The notes: a model not told the origin generated them from the sequence alone. A stretch of 64,000 nucleotides of DNA from Streptomyces katrae (GCF_000717655.1 NZ_JNZY01000041.1:24328-88327); one strand, 5' to 3'. Counted from the first letter of the stretch, positions 16,443 through 25,504 are shown. Numbers and translations are program-made.

Positions 16443-16701
16443 GCACCGGTACGGCCGGTGTCCGGGTTGGCGCCTCACCGACCCTCGCCGTCTCCCTAAA
16501 GTCCCGCCTCTGGAACACATCCGGCGGCGGCCGGAGACAGCAGCGACACCCGGCCGAGCGGACGCGAGTGCCGGTGGCCGCCTCCCGCGTCCCTGTGCGC
16601 GTCTTCGGACCAGCCGGTAGCGTTGATTGCGTGCGTTCCGCCCACACCGCCACGGCATCGACCGGTGGGGCAGCCGTTGATCGGCAGAGGAACGGGATCA
16701 C

Positions 16702-17022
16702 ATGGCAGAGCACAGCTTCCCTCCCGGGGCGCCGGTTGCAGGGGCCGCTCTGGTCCTGGTGGACCTCGGCCCGGCGCCGGCGGGCCCCGCGCCACGGCAT
16801 ACGGATACCACCGGGCTTGGCACGGCCGCCGCGTCACGCTTCGTGCCGGGTCCCTACGTGCTGGTCGCCAAGGCGATCCCACCCGTCGACGTCCCGGCTG
16901 CGATCGAGGAACTCGGCCGCGGACGTCCGGAGCGCTTCGTCCGCGCCCGCGCCGCCGGCTCGGTGCAGGTCATCGGCCAGCCCGCCCACGGTCTGACGAA
17001 TTCGGTGATCACTCCGAAGTGA
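16702..17022 (+). CDS. Small hypothetical protein
   Basis: 106 residues. ATG at 16702 is preceded by AGGAACGGGATCAC. The first 40 residues are Ala/Pro/Gly-rich; the second half (RFVPGPYVLVAKAIPPVDVP, AAIEELGRGRPERFVRARAAGS) looks like folded protein. No membrane segment or signal peptide. It ends 58 bp before the serine hydrolase gene on the same strand. The family is not recognised and expression is not certain. Confidence 0.45.
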   Translation: MAEHSFPPGAPVAGAALVLVDLGPAPAGPAPRHTDTTGLGTAAASRFVPGPYVLVAKAIPPVDVPAAIEELGRGRPERFVRARAAGSVQVIGQPAHGLTNSVITPK

Positions 17023-17080
17023 CCTCAAGCCCCGAAGTTCGACATCGTTCCCTGAGCCTCCACCCCAGAGGAAGAAGGTG

Positions 17081-18184
17081 GTGTCCGTGAATCGGATGGC
17101 GTCGTTGTGCACCGCCGGGGGCGCCATGGTGTTGGTCGTACTGACCGCTGTCGCAAGCCCCCGGGCGTACGCGACCGGCGATGACCGCGAGAAGCGCAGC
17201 GCAGATGTACTCCAGGAGCTGGTGCCTTCTCCTGACGGCCCGGGCTGTGCGGCAGCTGTCGGCACACGGGGAAGCGTGGTCTGGGAGGCGGGGAGAGGGA
17301 AAGCCGATCTGACCTCAGGGCGCGCCATCACCTCGAAGACGGTCTTCGACATGGCATCCAACTCGAAGCAATTCACCGCGGACGCCGTCCTTCTGTTGGC
17401 CGGGCGACACCGACTCGCCCTGAACGGCCCCCTGTCGGACTTCCTCGACAACCCGCCCGCATGGACGCGGAACGTCACGGTGGGCGACCTGATGCGTCAC
17501 ACCACTGGTATCACCGACTACCAGGATCTGCTGGAGGCCAAGGGCATCAAGCTGACGGATCCGGCCGGCCAGAAGGAAGCGATCGCGGCCATCCTCGCCT
17601 CACAGCCGGAAGATCCGCCAGGCAAGCGTTTCTCCTACTCCAACTCCAACTACGTCCTCCTGGCACATGTCGTCGAGAGGGTCACCGGCAAGCCGTTCCC
17701 GGCCTTCCTCCAACAGGAATTCTTCACGCCCCTGCACCTGCGCATGACTTTGTCCCCTGCGGTGGACGTTCCCGGCAAGGCGAAGTCGTACGACGAGAAG
17801 GACGGCTCCTTCACCTCCAATTCATCCCCCTGGAGACAGTACGGAGACGGATCCGTCCAGACCACCCCTGGAGAGTTCGTCCGCTGGGCCGACAATTACC
17901 GCACTGGTCGCATCGGTGGCACGGAACTGCTCGCCGGGGTGACGCAGGGAGCGGTGAGTGTGGGCGACGTCCTGCGCCCGCGCGGCATCGAAGAAGGGCG
18001 CTACGGGGCCGGAATCCTGCTTCTCCCCGACAACAGCCTGGTGCATCGCGGCGACTGGGAGGGGTTTCACAGCACCTTCAAGGTCAGCCCGGACCGGAAC
18101 ACTGCCGTCACCGTCGTGTGCAACGTGGATTCACCCGATAACTTCCGTGCGGCCAACCAACTGCTGGACATCTGGACCAAATGA
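17081..18184 (+). CDS. Secreted serine hydrolase, beta-lactamase class C / D-Ala-D-Ala carboxypeptidase family
   Basis: About 367 residues. A Sec signal peptide is visible (positively charged start, then GGAMVLVVLTAVASPRAYA). The nucleophile motif SxxK is SNSK in FDMASNSKQFTADAV. The Tyr motif is YSNSNYVLLA. HRGDWEGFHSTF near the C-terminus replaces the KTG-type motif with His-Arg-Gly. Members include carboxypeptidases, esterases and beta-lactamases; which applies cannot be read here. The ribosome-binding site AGAGGAAG favours GTG 17081 over 17078, and GTG 17087 is also possible. Confidence 0.85.
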   Translation: MSVNRMASLCTAGGAMVLVVLTAVASPRAYATGDDREKRSADVLQELVPSPDGPGCAAAVGTRGSVVWEAGRGKADLTSGRAITSKTVFDMASNSKQFTADAVLLLAGRHRLALNGPLSDFLDNPPAWTRNVTVGDLMRHTTGITDYQDLLEAKGIKLTDPAGQKEAIAAILASQPEDPPGKRFSYSNSNYVLLAHVVERVTGKPFPAFLQQEFFTPLHLRMTLSPAVDVPGKAKSYDEKDGSFTSNSSPWRQYGDGSVQTTPGEFVRWADNYRTGRIGGTELLAGVTQGAVSVGDVLRPRGIEEGRYGAGILLLPDNSLVHRGDWEGFHSTFKVSPDRNTAVTVVCNVDSPDNFRAANQLLDIWTK

Positions 18185-18734
18185 CGCGTCGGGGCCGTCC
18201 TGCCCTCCTACGGCTCCGGAGCAGCGTCGTCCCTGGCGGACAGGGGAGACGAGCGCCGGCGGCGCTCAGCCCCGAGGCGACGAGACAGGGGACGCCCCAT
18301 CCGCCCGGGCGAGCCACAGCGCCGGCACACCGCCGGCGCACAGATCCAGGTGGCACTGCCGGTCCAGCCTTCCCGGCTCGGTCCCCGGAGCGAAGCCGGG
18401 GAGGGCCGGTGATACGGCTCCGCGCGCGGGCGCGGGGCCGTATCTCAAGTTGTGCGTCTCGTACGTGGACCAAGTCATCCCGGCGCTGAAGAGGACGGCC
18501 ACCCTCCACTCGGCGAACTGACGACGCAAGGGCGGCGGCCCGTGAGACCACACCGCTGCGAGGGAGAGCCGTTCGGCCGCGACACCGACGTCCCGGGGGG
18601 GCACGAGGATCGCCCCATGCCCGTCCCACTCGACAACTCGTCGTATCTGCATGGCAATTAAAGGGCCGCCTGTCGATTGTGGCATACGTCACGCGGGGTG
18701 AGAGTGAGCGCCCTCACGACAGGAACGAGGATCT
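18185..18734. other. Long intergenic region with one doubtful minus-strand ORF
   Basis: About 550 bp before the permease gene. A minus-strand frame ending at 18266 with a start near 18650 (MQIRRVVEWDGHGAILV) could code for ~127 residues, but it matches no family I know and its second half looks like read-through. The stretch probably contains the promoter and leader of the permease/oxidase operon. Confidence 0.35.
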
Positions 18735-20267
18735 ATGAGCACGGATACCGGCACGGGCGGCGACGCACCCCAGGTGCAACGGCTCAAAGCCAATTCGGTG
18801 GGCCTGGTGGGCGTCGTCTTCATGGCCGTGGCCACCGCCGCCCCCATCACCGCGATGACCGGGAACCTCCCCATCGCCGTGGGCTTCGGCAATGGGACCG
18901 GCGCCCCCGCCGGCTACCTCTTCGCGACCGCGGTGCTGACCGTCTTCGCCGTCGGCTACGTCGCCATGGCCAAGCGGATCACCGCGGCCGGCGCCTTCTA
19001 CGGGTACATCTCACACGGCCTCGGCCGGATCGCCGGCATGGCCTCCGGCATGCTCGCGGTCCTCGCCTATATCGTCTTCGAGGCCTCGATCGTCGGTGTC
19101 TTCTCCTACTTCGCCAAGACCACCGTCCACGACCAACTCGGCATCGACCTGCCCTGGATCGTCTACGCAGCCGCCATGCTGGCGGCCACCGCCATCCTCG
19201 CGCATTTCGACATCAACCTCACTGCCAAGGCGCTGGGGGTGATGCTCGTCGCCGAGATCGCCGTCCTGTTCGCCGTCGCAACCGCCGTTCTGGTCGCGGG
19301 CGGCGGCCCGGACGCGATCCCTCTCGAGCCCGTGAACCCGAAGAACGCCTTCACCGGCACCTCCGCCGGACTCGGGCTCTTCTTCGCGTTCTGGTCCTGG
19401 GTCGGCTTCGAATCCACCGCCATGTACGGGGAGGAGTCCCGCGACCCGAAGCGGGTCATCCCCAAGGCCACCCTGATCTCGGTCATCGGCGTCGGCCTCT
19501 TCTACATCTACGTCTCCTGGATGACCATCGCCGGTAACGGCCTGGCCGAGTCGGTGGAGCTCTCCGCCTCCGCGAGCCCGCTCGACCTGTTCTTCGCGCC
19601 CACCCGGACCTTCATCGGCGGATGGGCCGTGGACGCCTTCCAATGGCTGCTGCTCACCGGCTCCTTCGCCTGCGGCATGGCCTTCCACCAGTGCGCCGCC
19701 CGCTACCTCTACGCCATCGGCCGCGAGGGCTTCCTGCACCCGGGCCTGGGCCGTACGCACGTCAAGCACGGGTCCCCGTACGTCTCCTCCATGATGCAGA
19801 CAGCCATTGCCACTGGCCTGGTCGCACTGTTCTGGCTGACCGGACAGGACCCGTACATCCACCTGTACACGCTGCTCGCGATCCTCGGCACGATGGCGAT
19901 CCTCATCGTCCAGACCCTGTGCTCATTCGCCGTGATCGGCTACTTCCGCAAGAACCACCCCGAGGACCGGCACTGGTTCCGCACCTTCACGGCTCCGCTG
20001 GCCGGCGGCATCGCCATGGCCGCCGTGGTCGTCCTGCTGCTGGTCAACATGCGGACGGCGGCCGGGCTGGCCGCCGACTCGTTCTTCTTCACGCTGATCC
20101 CTTGGATCGTCGGGGCCGTCTTCTTCGGCGGCCTCGGACTCGGCCTGTGGCTCAAGTACAAGGCCCCCGAGCGCTACGCGATCATCGGCCGCGTCGTCCT
20201 GGAGGACGCGGCCGAACGCACCGACGAGCTCACCGGCACCCCCACCCCCTCCGCCGCGAACATCTGA
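18735..20267 (+). CDS. APC-family amino acid/amine permease
   Basis: 510 residues with about 12 hydrophobic helices. The start LKANSVGLVGVVFMAVATAA followed by PITAMTGNLPIAVGFGNGTG is the conserved first helix of the amino acid-polyamine-organocation superfamily. FFAFWSWVGFESTAMYGEES, in mid protein, is the helix 6 and cytoplasmic loop signature. It sits 15 bp upstream of a monoamine oxidase gene, so it probably imports or exchanges an amine or amino acid that the oxidase acts on. GAGGATCT precedes the ATG. Confidence 0.88.
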   Translation: MSTDTGTGGDAPQVQRLKANSVGLVGVVFMAVATAAPITAMTGNLPIAVGFGNGTGAPAGYLFATAVLTVFAVGYVAMAKRITAAGAFYGYISHGLGRIAGMASGMLAVLAYIVFEASIVGVFSYFAKTTVHDQLGIDLPWIVYAAAMLAATAILAHFDINLTAKALGVMLVAEIAVLFAVATAVLVAGGGPDAIPLEPVNPKNAFTGTSAGLGLFFAFWSWVGFESTAMYGEESRDPKRVIPKATLISVIGVGLFYIYVSWMTIAGNGLAESVELSASASPLDLFFAPTRTFIGGWAVDAFQWLLLTGSFACGMAFHQCAARYLYAIGREGFLHPGLGRTHVKHGSPYVSSMMQTAIATGLVALFWLTGQDPYIHLYTLLAILGTMAILIVQTLCSFAVIGYFRKNHPEDRHWFRTFTAPLAGGIAMAAVVVLLLVNMRTAAGLAADSFFFTLIPWIVGAVFFGGLGLGLWLKYKAPERYAIIGRVVLEDAAERTDELTGTPTPSAANI

Positions 20268-20282
20268 CGAGGAGCCACGAAC

Positions 20283-21920
20283 ATGGCCCGTACGCCACTG
20301 ATGCACGAGCTCCGTCGGCTCGCCGCCGAACACGCCGCCGCCCGCCGGCTCGGCCTGCCCGTCGCCGAGGTTCGCGGCTCCACCCGCCGCCAGCTCCTCG
20401 GCCGGGCCGCCGTCCTCGGGCTCGGCGCCGCCGTCGCCTCGGCGGCGGGAGCCTCCGCGAGCGCCCGTGCTGTGGCGGCCCCGCCCGAGAAGAAGCCCGT
20501 CACACCCGCCCGCGTGGCCGTGGTGGGCGCCGGGATCTCGGGGCTGACCGCTGCCCTCACCCTCAAGGACGCGGGCGTCGCCTGCACGCTCTACGAAGCC
20601 GATCCGAGCCGTGTCGGAGGCCGGATGTGGAGCCAGCGCTCCCTGTGGGCGTACGGGCAGACCTCCGAGATCGGCGGCGAGCTGATCGACACCAGCCACA
20701 AGAAGATCCTGGAACTGTGCCGCCGCTTCAACCTGCCCGTCGAGGACTTCCTCGGCGGCGGGCCGAACGGCGCCGAGGAAATCCTCCGGTTCAACGGGGT
20801 CTACTATGCGCGCACCCAGGCCGACGAGGACTTCAAGGCCGTCTACCAAGCGCTGCACCGGGACCTCCAGGCGGCTGGCGAAGTCTCTTGGAACTCTTCG
20901 ACCCCGGCGGGGACCGCGCTCGACAACATGACCCTGTACGAGTGGATCGAGACCCGGATCCCGGGCGGGCACGGCTCACAGCTGGGCCGCTTCATCGATG
21001 TGGCGTACAACGTCGAGTACGGGGCCGACACCGACCAGCAGTCGGCGTTGGCGCTCGTCCTGCTGATGGGCTACCAGCCCAACCCGGGCAACTTCAACGT
21101 CTGGGGCCTGTCCAACGAGCGCTACCACATCACTGGCGGCAACGACCAGCTGCCGAACGCCATGGCCCAGGCCCTGCCCGCCGGATCGCTCGTCATGGGC
21201 CGCGAGCTGGTCGCCGTACGCGTCTCCGCCGACGGCACCCAGACGCTGACCTTCAACGACGCGGGCGCCACCCGCACGGTCGTGGCCGATCACACCGTCC
21301 TGTGCCTGCCGCTGCCGATCCTCCAGCAGATCGACATCACCGCGGCCGGCTTCGACCCGTTGATGAAGAACTTGCTGCGCGACGCCCGCATGGGCCACTG
21401 CACCAAGCTCAACATGCAGTTCACCAGTCGCCCTTGGCGCGGCACCGGCCCCTGGCCAGGAGTCTCCGCGGGCGACTGTTTCACCGACAGCGATGTCCAG
21501 CAGACCTGGGACACCACCAGGGTCCAGCCGGGCAACGGGGGCATCCTCCTCCAGTACGGTGGCGGAAGCCTGGCCGGCTCGCTCACCCCCGGCAGCCCCT
21601 TCGCCACCGATTCCGACCCCTACGTACGCGCCCTCGCGGGCCGGATGCTCACCGGGATCGACTCCTTCTTCCCCGGCACCAAGGCGGCCTGGACCGGTCG
21701 GGCACAGCTGTCTGCCTGGCACCGCAACCCGTACTCGCTCGGCGCGTACTCGTTCTGGCCGACCGGCTACCTGCACAAGTACGCCAAGTACGAGGGCACC
21801 GCGCAGGGCCGGATCCACATCGGCGGCGAGCACTGCAGCTACGACTTCCAGGGCTTCATGGAAGGCGGGGCGACCGAGGGGGAGCGGGCGGCCAAGGAAG
21901 TGATCGCCGCCCTGACCTGA
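20283..21920 (+). CDS. Tat-exported flavin monoamine oxidase
   Basis: 545 residues. STRRQLLGRAAVLGLGAAVA (residues ~34-53) is a twin-arginine signal, unusually far from the N-terminus. The FAD-binding motif VAVVGAGISGLTAALTLKDA is near residue 80, with the GGRM motif about 35 residues later. The C-terminal FAD site is IHIGGEHCSYDFQGFMEGG. This is the amine oxidase family (monoamine, putrescine or L-amino acid oxidase), producing aldehyde, ammonia and hydrogen peroxide. GAGGAGCCACGAAC precedes the ATG, and the gene is probably co-transcribed with the permease. Export of an oxidase paired with a membrane permease is worth noting. Confidence 0.88.
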   Translation: MARTPLMHELRRLAAEHAAARRLGLPVAEVRGSTRRQLLGRAAVLGLGAAVASAAGASASARAVAAPPEKKPVTPARVAVVGAGISGLTAALTLKDAGVACTLYEADPSRVGGRMWSQRSLWAYGQTSEIGGELIDTSHKKILELCRRFNLPVEDFLGGGPNGAEEILRFNGVYYARTQADEDFKAVYQALHRDLQAAGEVSWNSSTPAGTALDNMTLYEWIETRIPGGHGSQLGRFIDVAYNVEYGADTDQQSALALVLLMGYQPNPGNFNVWGLSNERYHITGGNDQLPNAMAQALPAGSLVMGRELVAVRVSADGTQTLTFNDAGATRTVVADHTVLCLPLPILQQIDITAAGFDPLMKNLLRDARMGHCTKLNMQFTSRPWRGTGPWPGVSAGDCFTDSDVQQTWDTTRVQPGNGGILLQYGGGSLAGSLTPGSPFATDSDPYVRALAGRMLTGIDSFFPGTKAAWTGRAQLSAWHRNPYSLGAYSFWPTGYLHKYAKYEGTAQGRIHIGGEHCSYDFQGFMEGGATEGERAAKEVIAALT

Positions 21921-21950
21921 CCTGCTGTCACCCGGCAGACCGGCAGGGAC

Positions 21951-21983
21951 GGGCGGTACGGGCGGTACGGGCGGTACGGGCGG
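21951..21983. repeat. 9-bp tandem repeat (GGGCGGTAC, 3.7 copies)
   Basis: GGGCGGTAC occurs in perfect tandem at 21951, 21960 and 21969, followed by a partial GGGCGG. It lies just after the stop of the monoamine oxidase gene. Simple replication slippage is the likely origin. Confidence 0.9.
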
Positions 21984-22183
21984 CCTCGGTCTGGGCAGGT
22001 CCTGCGGTGAGCACTGGTGTGGCTGGGGCCGGGCAGTCGCGAGACCGCCGAAACTCGCCGAGACCGCCCACAGCCACCTGGCCGCCCTCACCCTGCCGAC
22101 CTCATCCCGCGGCCGCGCCCGAGCAGGGAGGCTCGAGCGTCTCGACCCTCGTGAGGGGCCGGAGGGGGAGCAGACTGTGGCGG

Positions 22184-22208
22184 GGTTCAACGGTGATCGG
22201 CAGGGTAG
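22184..22208 (+). promoter_or_regulatory. Sigma-B-type promoter candidate for the DUF5133 gene
   Basis: GGTT (22184-22187), 15-bp spacer, GGGTAG (22203-22208) fits the streptomycete sigma-B consensus GNNT-N14/16-GGGTAY except for the last base. It ends 42 bp before the DUF5133 start codon. Confidence 0.45.
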
Positions 22209-22250
22209 GCGACGGCCACCTGATGGATCCGCTGGCGAAAGGCAACCCCC

Positions 22251-22481
22251 ATGTTGATGGCTCACCCGGCCGTGCTCCCCGGCCTCGTCGACCGCTATTG
22301 GGCGCTGTCCGTACTCGATGCCGCGGAAGGCGACTCGCCCGTGCGCAAGGAGATCGAGGCCGTCGAGCGCGCCCTGTGCGTGGCCACCGGTACGACGGAC
22401 GTGCACGCCGCCCTGATCGCGGCCCGCCACCATTTGCCGGGCACGGGCACCCTCGATGACTCAGTGCTCGCCTCCGGCTGA
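22251..22481 (+). CDS. DUF5133 domain protein
   Basis: 76 residues, the usual size. MLMAHPAVLPGLVDRYWALS at the N-terminus and ALCVATGTTDVHAALIAARH near the end are the two hallmarks of DUF5133, a small helical family found almost only in streptomycetes. Its molecular role is unknown. GAAAGG precedes the ATG. A sigma-B-type promoter lies just upstream, consistent with a stress-induced gene. A larger relative with the same C-terminal signature is at 37365-37883. Confidence 0.8.
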   Translation: MLMAHPAVLPGLVDRYWALSVLDAAEGDSPVRKEIEAVERALCVATGTTDVHAALIAARHHLPGTGTLDDSVLASG

Positions 22482-22693
22482 CTGCGTTCAGCCGTGAGCC
22501 GGTGCTACGGGCCGTCACGAAGACGGAGGCAGGACGGGATGCGGGGATCCTCGGGCACACCCCAGTCTGAGGGCGGACGGTTTGGCGTGGACCGGCTCCG
22601 GACGGCGCCGCCCAGGCCGTGGGCGCCCGCTTGAGGTCACCCGCTCGGCTGCGAAGGCGTGCCGATGCCGTCGGTGCGACAGAGGCTGAAGCC

Positions 22694-22816
22694 ATGTCCG
22701 CCGATCTGATCACGGCTGCCCGCTCCTACGCCCGGCCGCACCTGGTAGGGGCTGAGCGGGGTGATCCCAGGCTGACCGGAAACGGCCGTGCGGCGACCAT
22801 AGGAGCGGAGCGGTGA
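22694..22816 (+). CDS. 40-residue ORF translationally coupled to the ATP-grasp ligase
   Basis: ATG at 22694 has AGAGG 8 nt upstream, and the frame runs 40 codons to a TGA that overlaps the GTG of the ligase gene (GTGA, 22813-22816). The peptide begins MSADLITAARSYARPHLVGA and ends in a Gly/Arg/Ala-rich tail with no Cys. PGM1-type ligases act on small ribosomal peptides in pheganomycin biosynthesis (established knowledge), so a precursor-peptide role is possible. It may equally be a short leader ORF that only couples translation. No homology is recognised. Confidence 0.45.
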   Translation: MSADLITAARSYARPHLVGAERGDPRLTGNGRAATIGAER

Positions 22817-24093
22817 CTGAGACGGGCCCGATCGTTGTTTTCGCGAACTTCCTCTCGGACTTGGCGGTGGATCTCAACGAGGGGCAGATCCTGATGCAGT
22901 GGGCCCAGCAGGCGCCGCGGAAGGCATGGCTGCTCCGACCGGGGGACGTACTGGTCACTCCCGTGCCCCTGAGCCGGGAGTTCTTGCGTTACGTGTACGG
23001 CCTGACAGGGGTTTCCCAGGAAACGGTGGCGGTCGTCGAGGTGCCCCCTGCCGGCGCCGTCCCGCTGGCGCGGGCGGTGCGCGAGGCCGGACTCGTCGAG
23101 CACGTCCGGGCACTCGCCGGAGACCGGGGTGCGGCGTTGCTGCCGACGGCCTTGGACGCGTCGGCGATCGAGTTCGCCCGGGAGGTCGGCCTCGCGGTCC
23201 ACCCGTATCCCACCGTCGAGGCCGCCGAGGCCGCACTGAAGATGACCATGCTGCTCAACACGAAGACCGGATTCCGCGAAACGGCCGGGCAACTGGGCAT
23301 GCGGCTGCCGACGGGACGGGTGTGCCGACGCCTGGAGACCGAAGGCGTGGCCCGCGAGCTCCTGCGGGACCACGAGCGCGTAGTGGTGAAGCCCGATCGC
23401 TCGGCGGGAGGGCACGGGATGCGCTTCGTGTCCCGTGACGACCTGAGCAGCGGGGCGGTCCTGGCGCTCGAGACCGTCGGCGGACCCGAGGGCATGTGGG
23501 TGGTGGAGGAGTGCCTCGAGGTGGCCGCATCGGTCAGCATCCAGCTGGAGGCCACCACCTCCGGGGTACACGCGCTTTTCAGCGGAGCGATGCGTACAGC
23601 TCAGGGCTCCTTCACGGGGTACGCTTCCCCGCTGCCGCCGTCCTTCGCACATGTGGCCGACGAGTTGGAGGAGTGGGGGGCGGCCCTGGGGCGCTACCTG
23701 GCCGAGCACGGCTACGCGGGTCCTTTCGGACTCGACGCGCTGGTGGACGCGGGCGGCGCCGCGTACGCGAGTGAAAGCAACATCCGCCGTACCGCCACCA
23801 CCACACCGCACACCATGGTCACCCGGTTGACCGCGGGATCGGCCAACCCGGTCCCGGCATGGTCGGTGTCGAAGGGCCGGACGCGGAGCCCCATGGGCTT
23901 CGAAGGAGCCCTTGCCCGGTTGCGCGCATCCCGCCTTGCGTTCGATCCGGAGCGTGGCGAGGGCGTGGTCCTCTACGCGGACGCGCCGCCCGACGGCCAC
24001 TCCTGGCGGTACGCGGTGATCGCCAGGAGCGCTGGATCCGTGGAGGAACACGAAGCCGCGTTGGCTGAGGCCTTCCAGTTCGAGGGTGGTTGA
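22813..24093 (+). CDS. ATP-grasp ligase with pre-ATP-grasp domain, PGM1-like peptide ligase
   Basis: 426 residues. The N-terminal ~150 residues (IVVFANFLSDLAVDLNEGQI) resemble the pre-ATP-grasp domain. The ATP-grasp core follows: RVVVKPDRSAGGHGMRFVS (nucleotide-binding loop, around 195), WVVEECLEVAASVSIQLEA (lid and adenine region), and YAGPFGLDALVDAGG with SESNIRRTATTTPHTMV (metal-binding Glu/Asn, around 315-335). ATP-grasp ligases join a carboxylate to an amine through an acyl-phosphate. The layout fits the PGM1-related peptide ligases. No other biosynthetic enzymes or transporters adjoin it; the partner is probably the overlapping 40-codon ORF or a diffusible substrate. Confidence 0.75.
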   Translation: MTETGPIVVFANFLSDLAVDLNEGQILMQWAQQAPRKAWLLRPGDVLVTPVPLSREFLRYVYGLTGVSQETVAVVEVPPAGAVPLARAVREAGLVEHVRALAGDRGAALLPTALDASAIEFAREVGLAVHPYPTVEAAEAALKMTMLLNTKTGFRETAGQLGMRLPTGRVCRRLETEGVARELLRDHERVVVKPDRSAGGHGMRFVSRDDLSSGAVLALETVGGPEGMWVVEECLEVAASVSIQLEATTSGVHALFSGAMRTAQGSFTGYASPLPPSFAHVADELEEWGAALGRYLAEHGYAGPFGLDALVDAGGAAYASESNIRRTATTTPHTMVTRLTAGSANPVPAWSVSKGRTRSPMGFEGALARLRASRLAFDPERGEGVVLYADAPPDGHSWRYAVIARSAGSVEEHEAALAEAFQFEGG

Positions 24094-24185
24094 ACGTCAT
24101 CGCGCGGGAACGCGATCAGGCCGGGACGACCGCCGAAGGGAGCGCCGCCGCCATGCAGTGTCAGAACTGCGCTGTCGTCGTACGG

Positions 24186-24347
24186 CTACCAGCGATACCA
24201 GCGGCCGCTACCGCCCTTCGGCCGGGCGACGAAACCGATCAGCCACAGGATCAGGACCGCGATAGCCACCCACCAGAGAATCTTCACCGCGAAACCCGCG
24301 CCGAAGAGGATCAGGACGAGGAGCAGAACGAGAAGCAGGGGAACCAT
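24186..24347 (-). CDS. Small hydrophobic protein (streptomycete stress-type)
   Basis: 53 residues: MVPLLLVLLLVLILFGAGFA, a second hydrophobic stretch, then a short basic tail ending GRWYRW. This is the pattern of the small hydrophobic proteins common in Streptomyces next to CsbD, DUF3618 and similar stress genes. GGAGG lies 9 nt upstream of the ATG at 24347. The longer frame back to 24545 has no coding character. It is divergent from the DUF3618 gene. Confidence 0.75.
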   Translation of the reverse strand: MVPLLLVLLLVLILFGAGFAVKILWWVAIAVLILWLIGFVARPKGGSGRWYRW

Positions 24348-24505
24348 GGTTATCAACCTCCGAAGCCTCACCTGCCCGACGGCAACACGGACATGTATTC
24401 GATCAGGTGATCCTCCATGGAGCGGCGGATTGGATGGTGGACTGCGGCGAGGACACCATCGATCGCCGTCCGCAGGGCCGCCTCGGCCGGGGCCTCCGCC
24501 GGGGC

Positions 24506-24530
24506 GGGTGTTGGGGCGACGACGGGGTAA
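24506..24530 (+). promoter_or_regulatory. Sigma-B-type promoter candidate for the DUF3618 gene
   Basis: GGGT (24506-24509), 15-bp spacer, GGGTAA (24525-24530) approximates GNNT-N14/16-GGGTAY. It ends 44 bp before the ATG at 24575, a distance close to that of the other two candidates. Confidence 0.35.
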
Positions 24531-24574
24531 GCGCGTCACGACCACGGCATAAGCGCCTCAAGGAGGAGGGTCCC

Positions 24575-25151
24575 ATGGCGGCTCGCTTCGAGGTCCGGCA
24601 TCAGCCCGCCACGACTCTCAGCCAGCCGACCCGGGCGGAGAAGACCCGGAAGGGCAAGCGCTGCGGCAAGGGCGGCGGTTCCCGACCCGCCCCCGGCACT
24701 CCCTCCTCCGAGACCCCTACCCCGCAGAGTCGCGCGAGAGGTCGACCGGACCCGCGACGAACTCGGCCAGACCGTCGGGGCTCTGGCCGCCAAGGCCGAC
24801 ATCAAGGCCCGAACCGAGGAGAAGACCGCCATCATGAAGCAGCAAACCGCAGAGAAGGCCGCCCTGGTCGCCGACCAGATTCGTGAGAAGGCGGGGCGGG
24901 CCGCACAGTTGGTGCGGGACAAAACGCCCGACCCCGTCCTGGACAAGACGGCCAAGGCCGCAGCGCAGGTGCGGGACAGCGCGACCCGCGCCGGCCAGTA
25001 TGCGGCGGACAAGGCCACCGAGCCGCTGCTGGAAAAGGCCGGCCAAGCCGCGACGGTCGCGCGCGTCAACCGCACGCCGCTCCTCGTCGTCGCGGGCGCT
25101 GTGATCGTCGCGCTCGTGCTGGTGCGCCGTAGCCGTGGGCGTCGCCGATGA
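24575..25151 (+). pseudogene. DUF3618 family gene with a frameshift
   Basis: ATG 24575 follows an excellent AAGGAGGAGGG site. The first ~50 codons end in SSETPTPQ, where DUF3618 proteins have TP-x-ELR. The expected continuation EVDRTRDELGQTVGALAAKA is present but in the +1 frame from about 24735. It then continues as a helical, amphipathic region and a final membrane helix (TPLLVVAGAVIVALVLV) with a basic tail. The break lies near 24722-24735. Either one extra base disrupts the gene or the assembly has an indel. A truncated product of 105 residues could start at ATG 24834. Confidence 0.6.
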
Positions 25152-25504
25152 AGGCCTGCACGGTCCCTGTGAGCCGGTCGGCCTCCTCGGCGCCGCGAGC
25201 GGCCTGAGCGCGGACGCCGTGTGAACAGGGTGGGAAGACACACCAGACGCCACGGCCTGGGACCGCACCGCATGCGCGTCCTCCGGGGCCCGCACGGTCA
25301 CCCGTTGCTCCTTTGCCTTCCGGGAGCCTGACCGCGCCTGACCGACACGGCACCGAGCGCGATGGAGGCGCTCCGGCTTCGTGCACACACCGTTGCACGG
25401 CCGGCCCCGGTGCGGGGCCGGCCGCGCGGCGTGGGGCGGCGGCGGGCGAAGCCCTTCGCGGCGGCGGGCTGTTTTCACTGGCTGCGGCCGGGCAGGCGAG
25501 GAGC
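25152..25504. other. Intergenic, no supported gene
   Basis: About 350 bp between the DUF3618 gene and the decarboxylase-fold gene. The frame of the decarboxylase extends upstream to 25313, but the added residues are low complexity (Ala/Arg/Gly) and unlike the family. Nothing else recognised. Confidence 0.4.

Larger units (their letters stand above)
21921..22250. other. Intergenic with short tandem repeat and sigma-B-like promoter
   Basis: About 330 bp with no supported gene. It contains the 9-bp tandem repeat at 21951-21983 and the sigma-B-type promoter at 22184-22208 that would drive the DUF5133 gene. Confidence 0.45.

Noticed and set aside
18266..18650. Minus-strand ORF MQIRRVVEWDGHG... 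upstream of the permease
   Set aside because: No family resemblance, poor start region, and a long low-complexity second half. Left as a note only.
19622..22459. 945-residue plus-strand ORF across permease and monoamine oxidase genes
   Set aside because: It is an out-of-frame, Arg/Pro/Gly-rich shadow of two well-supported genes.
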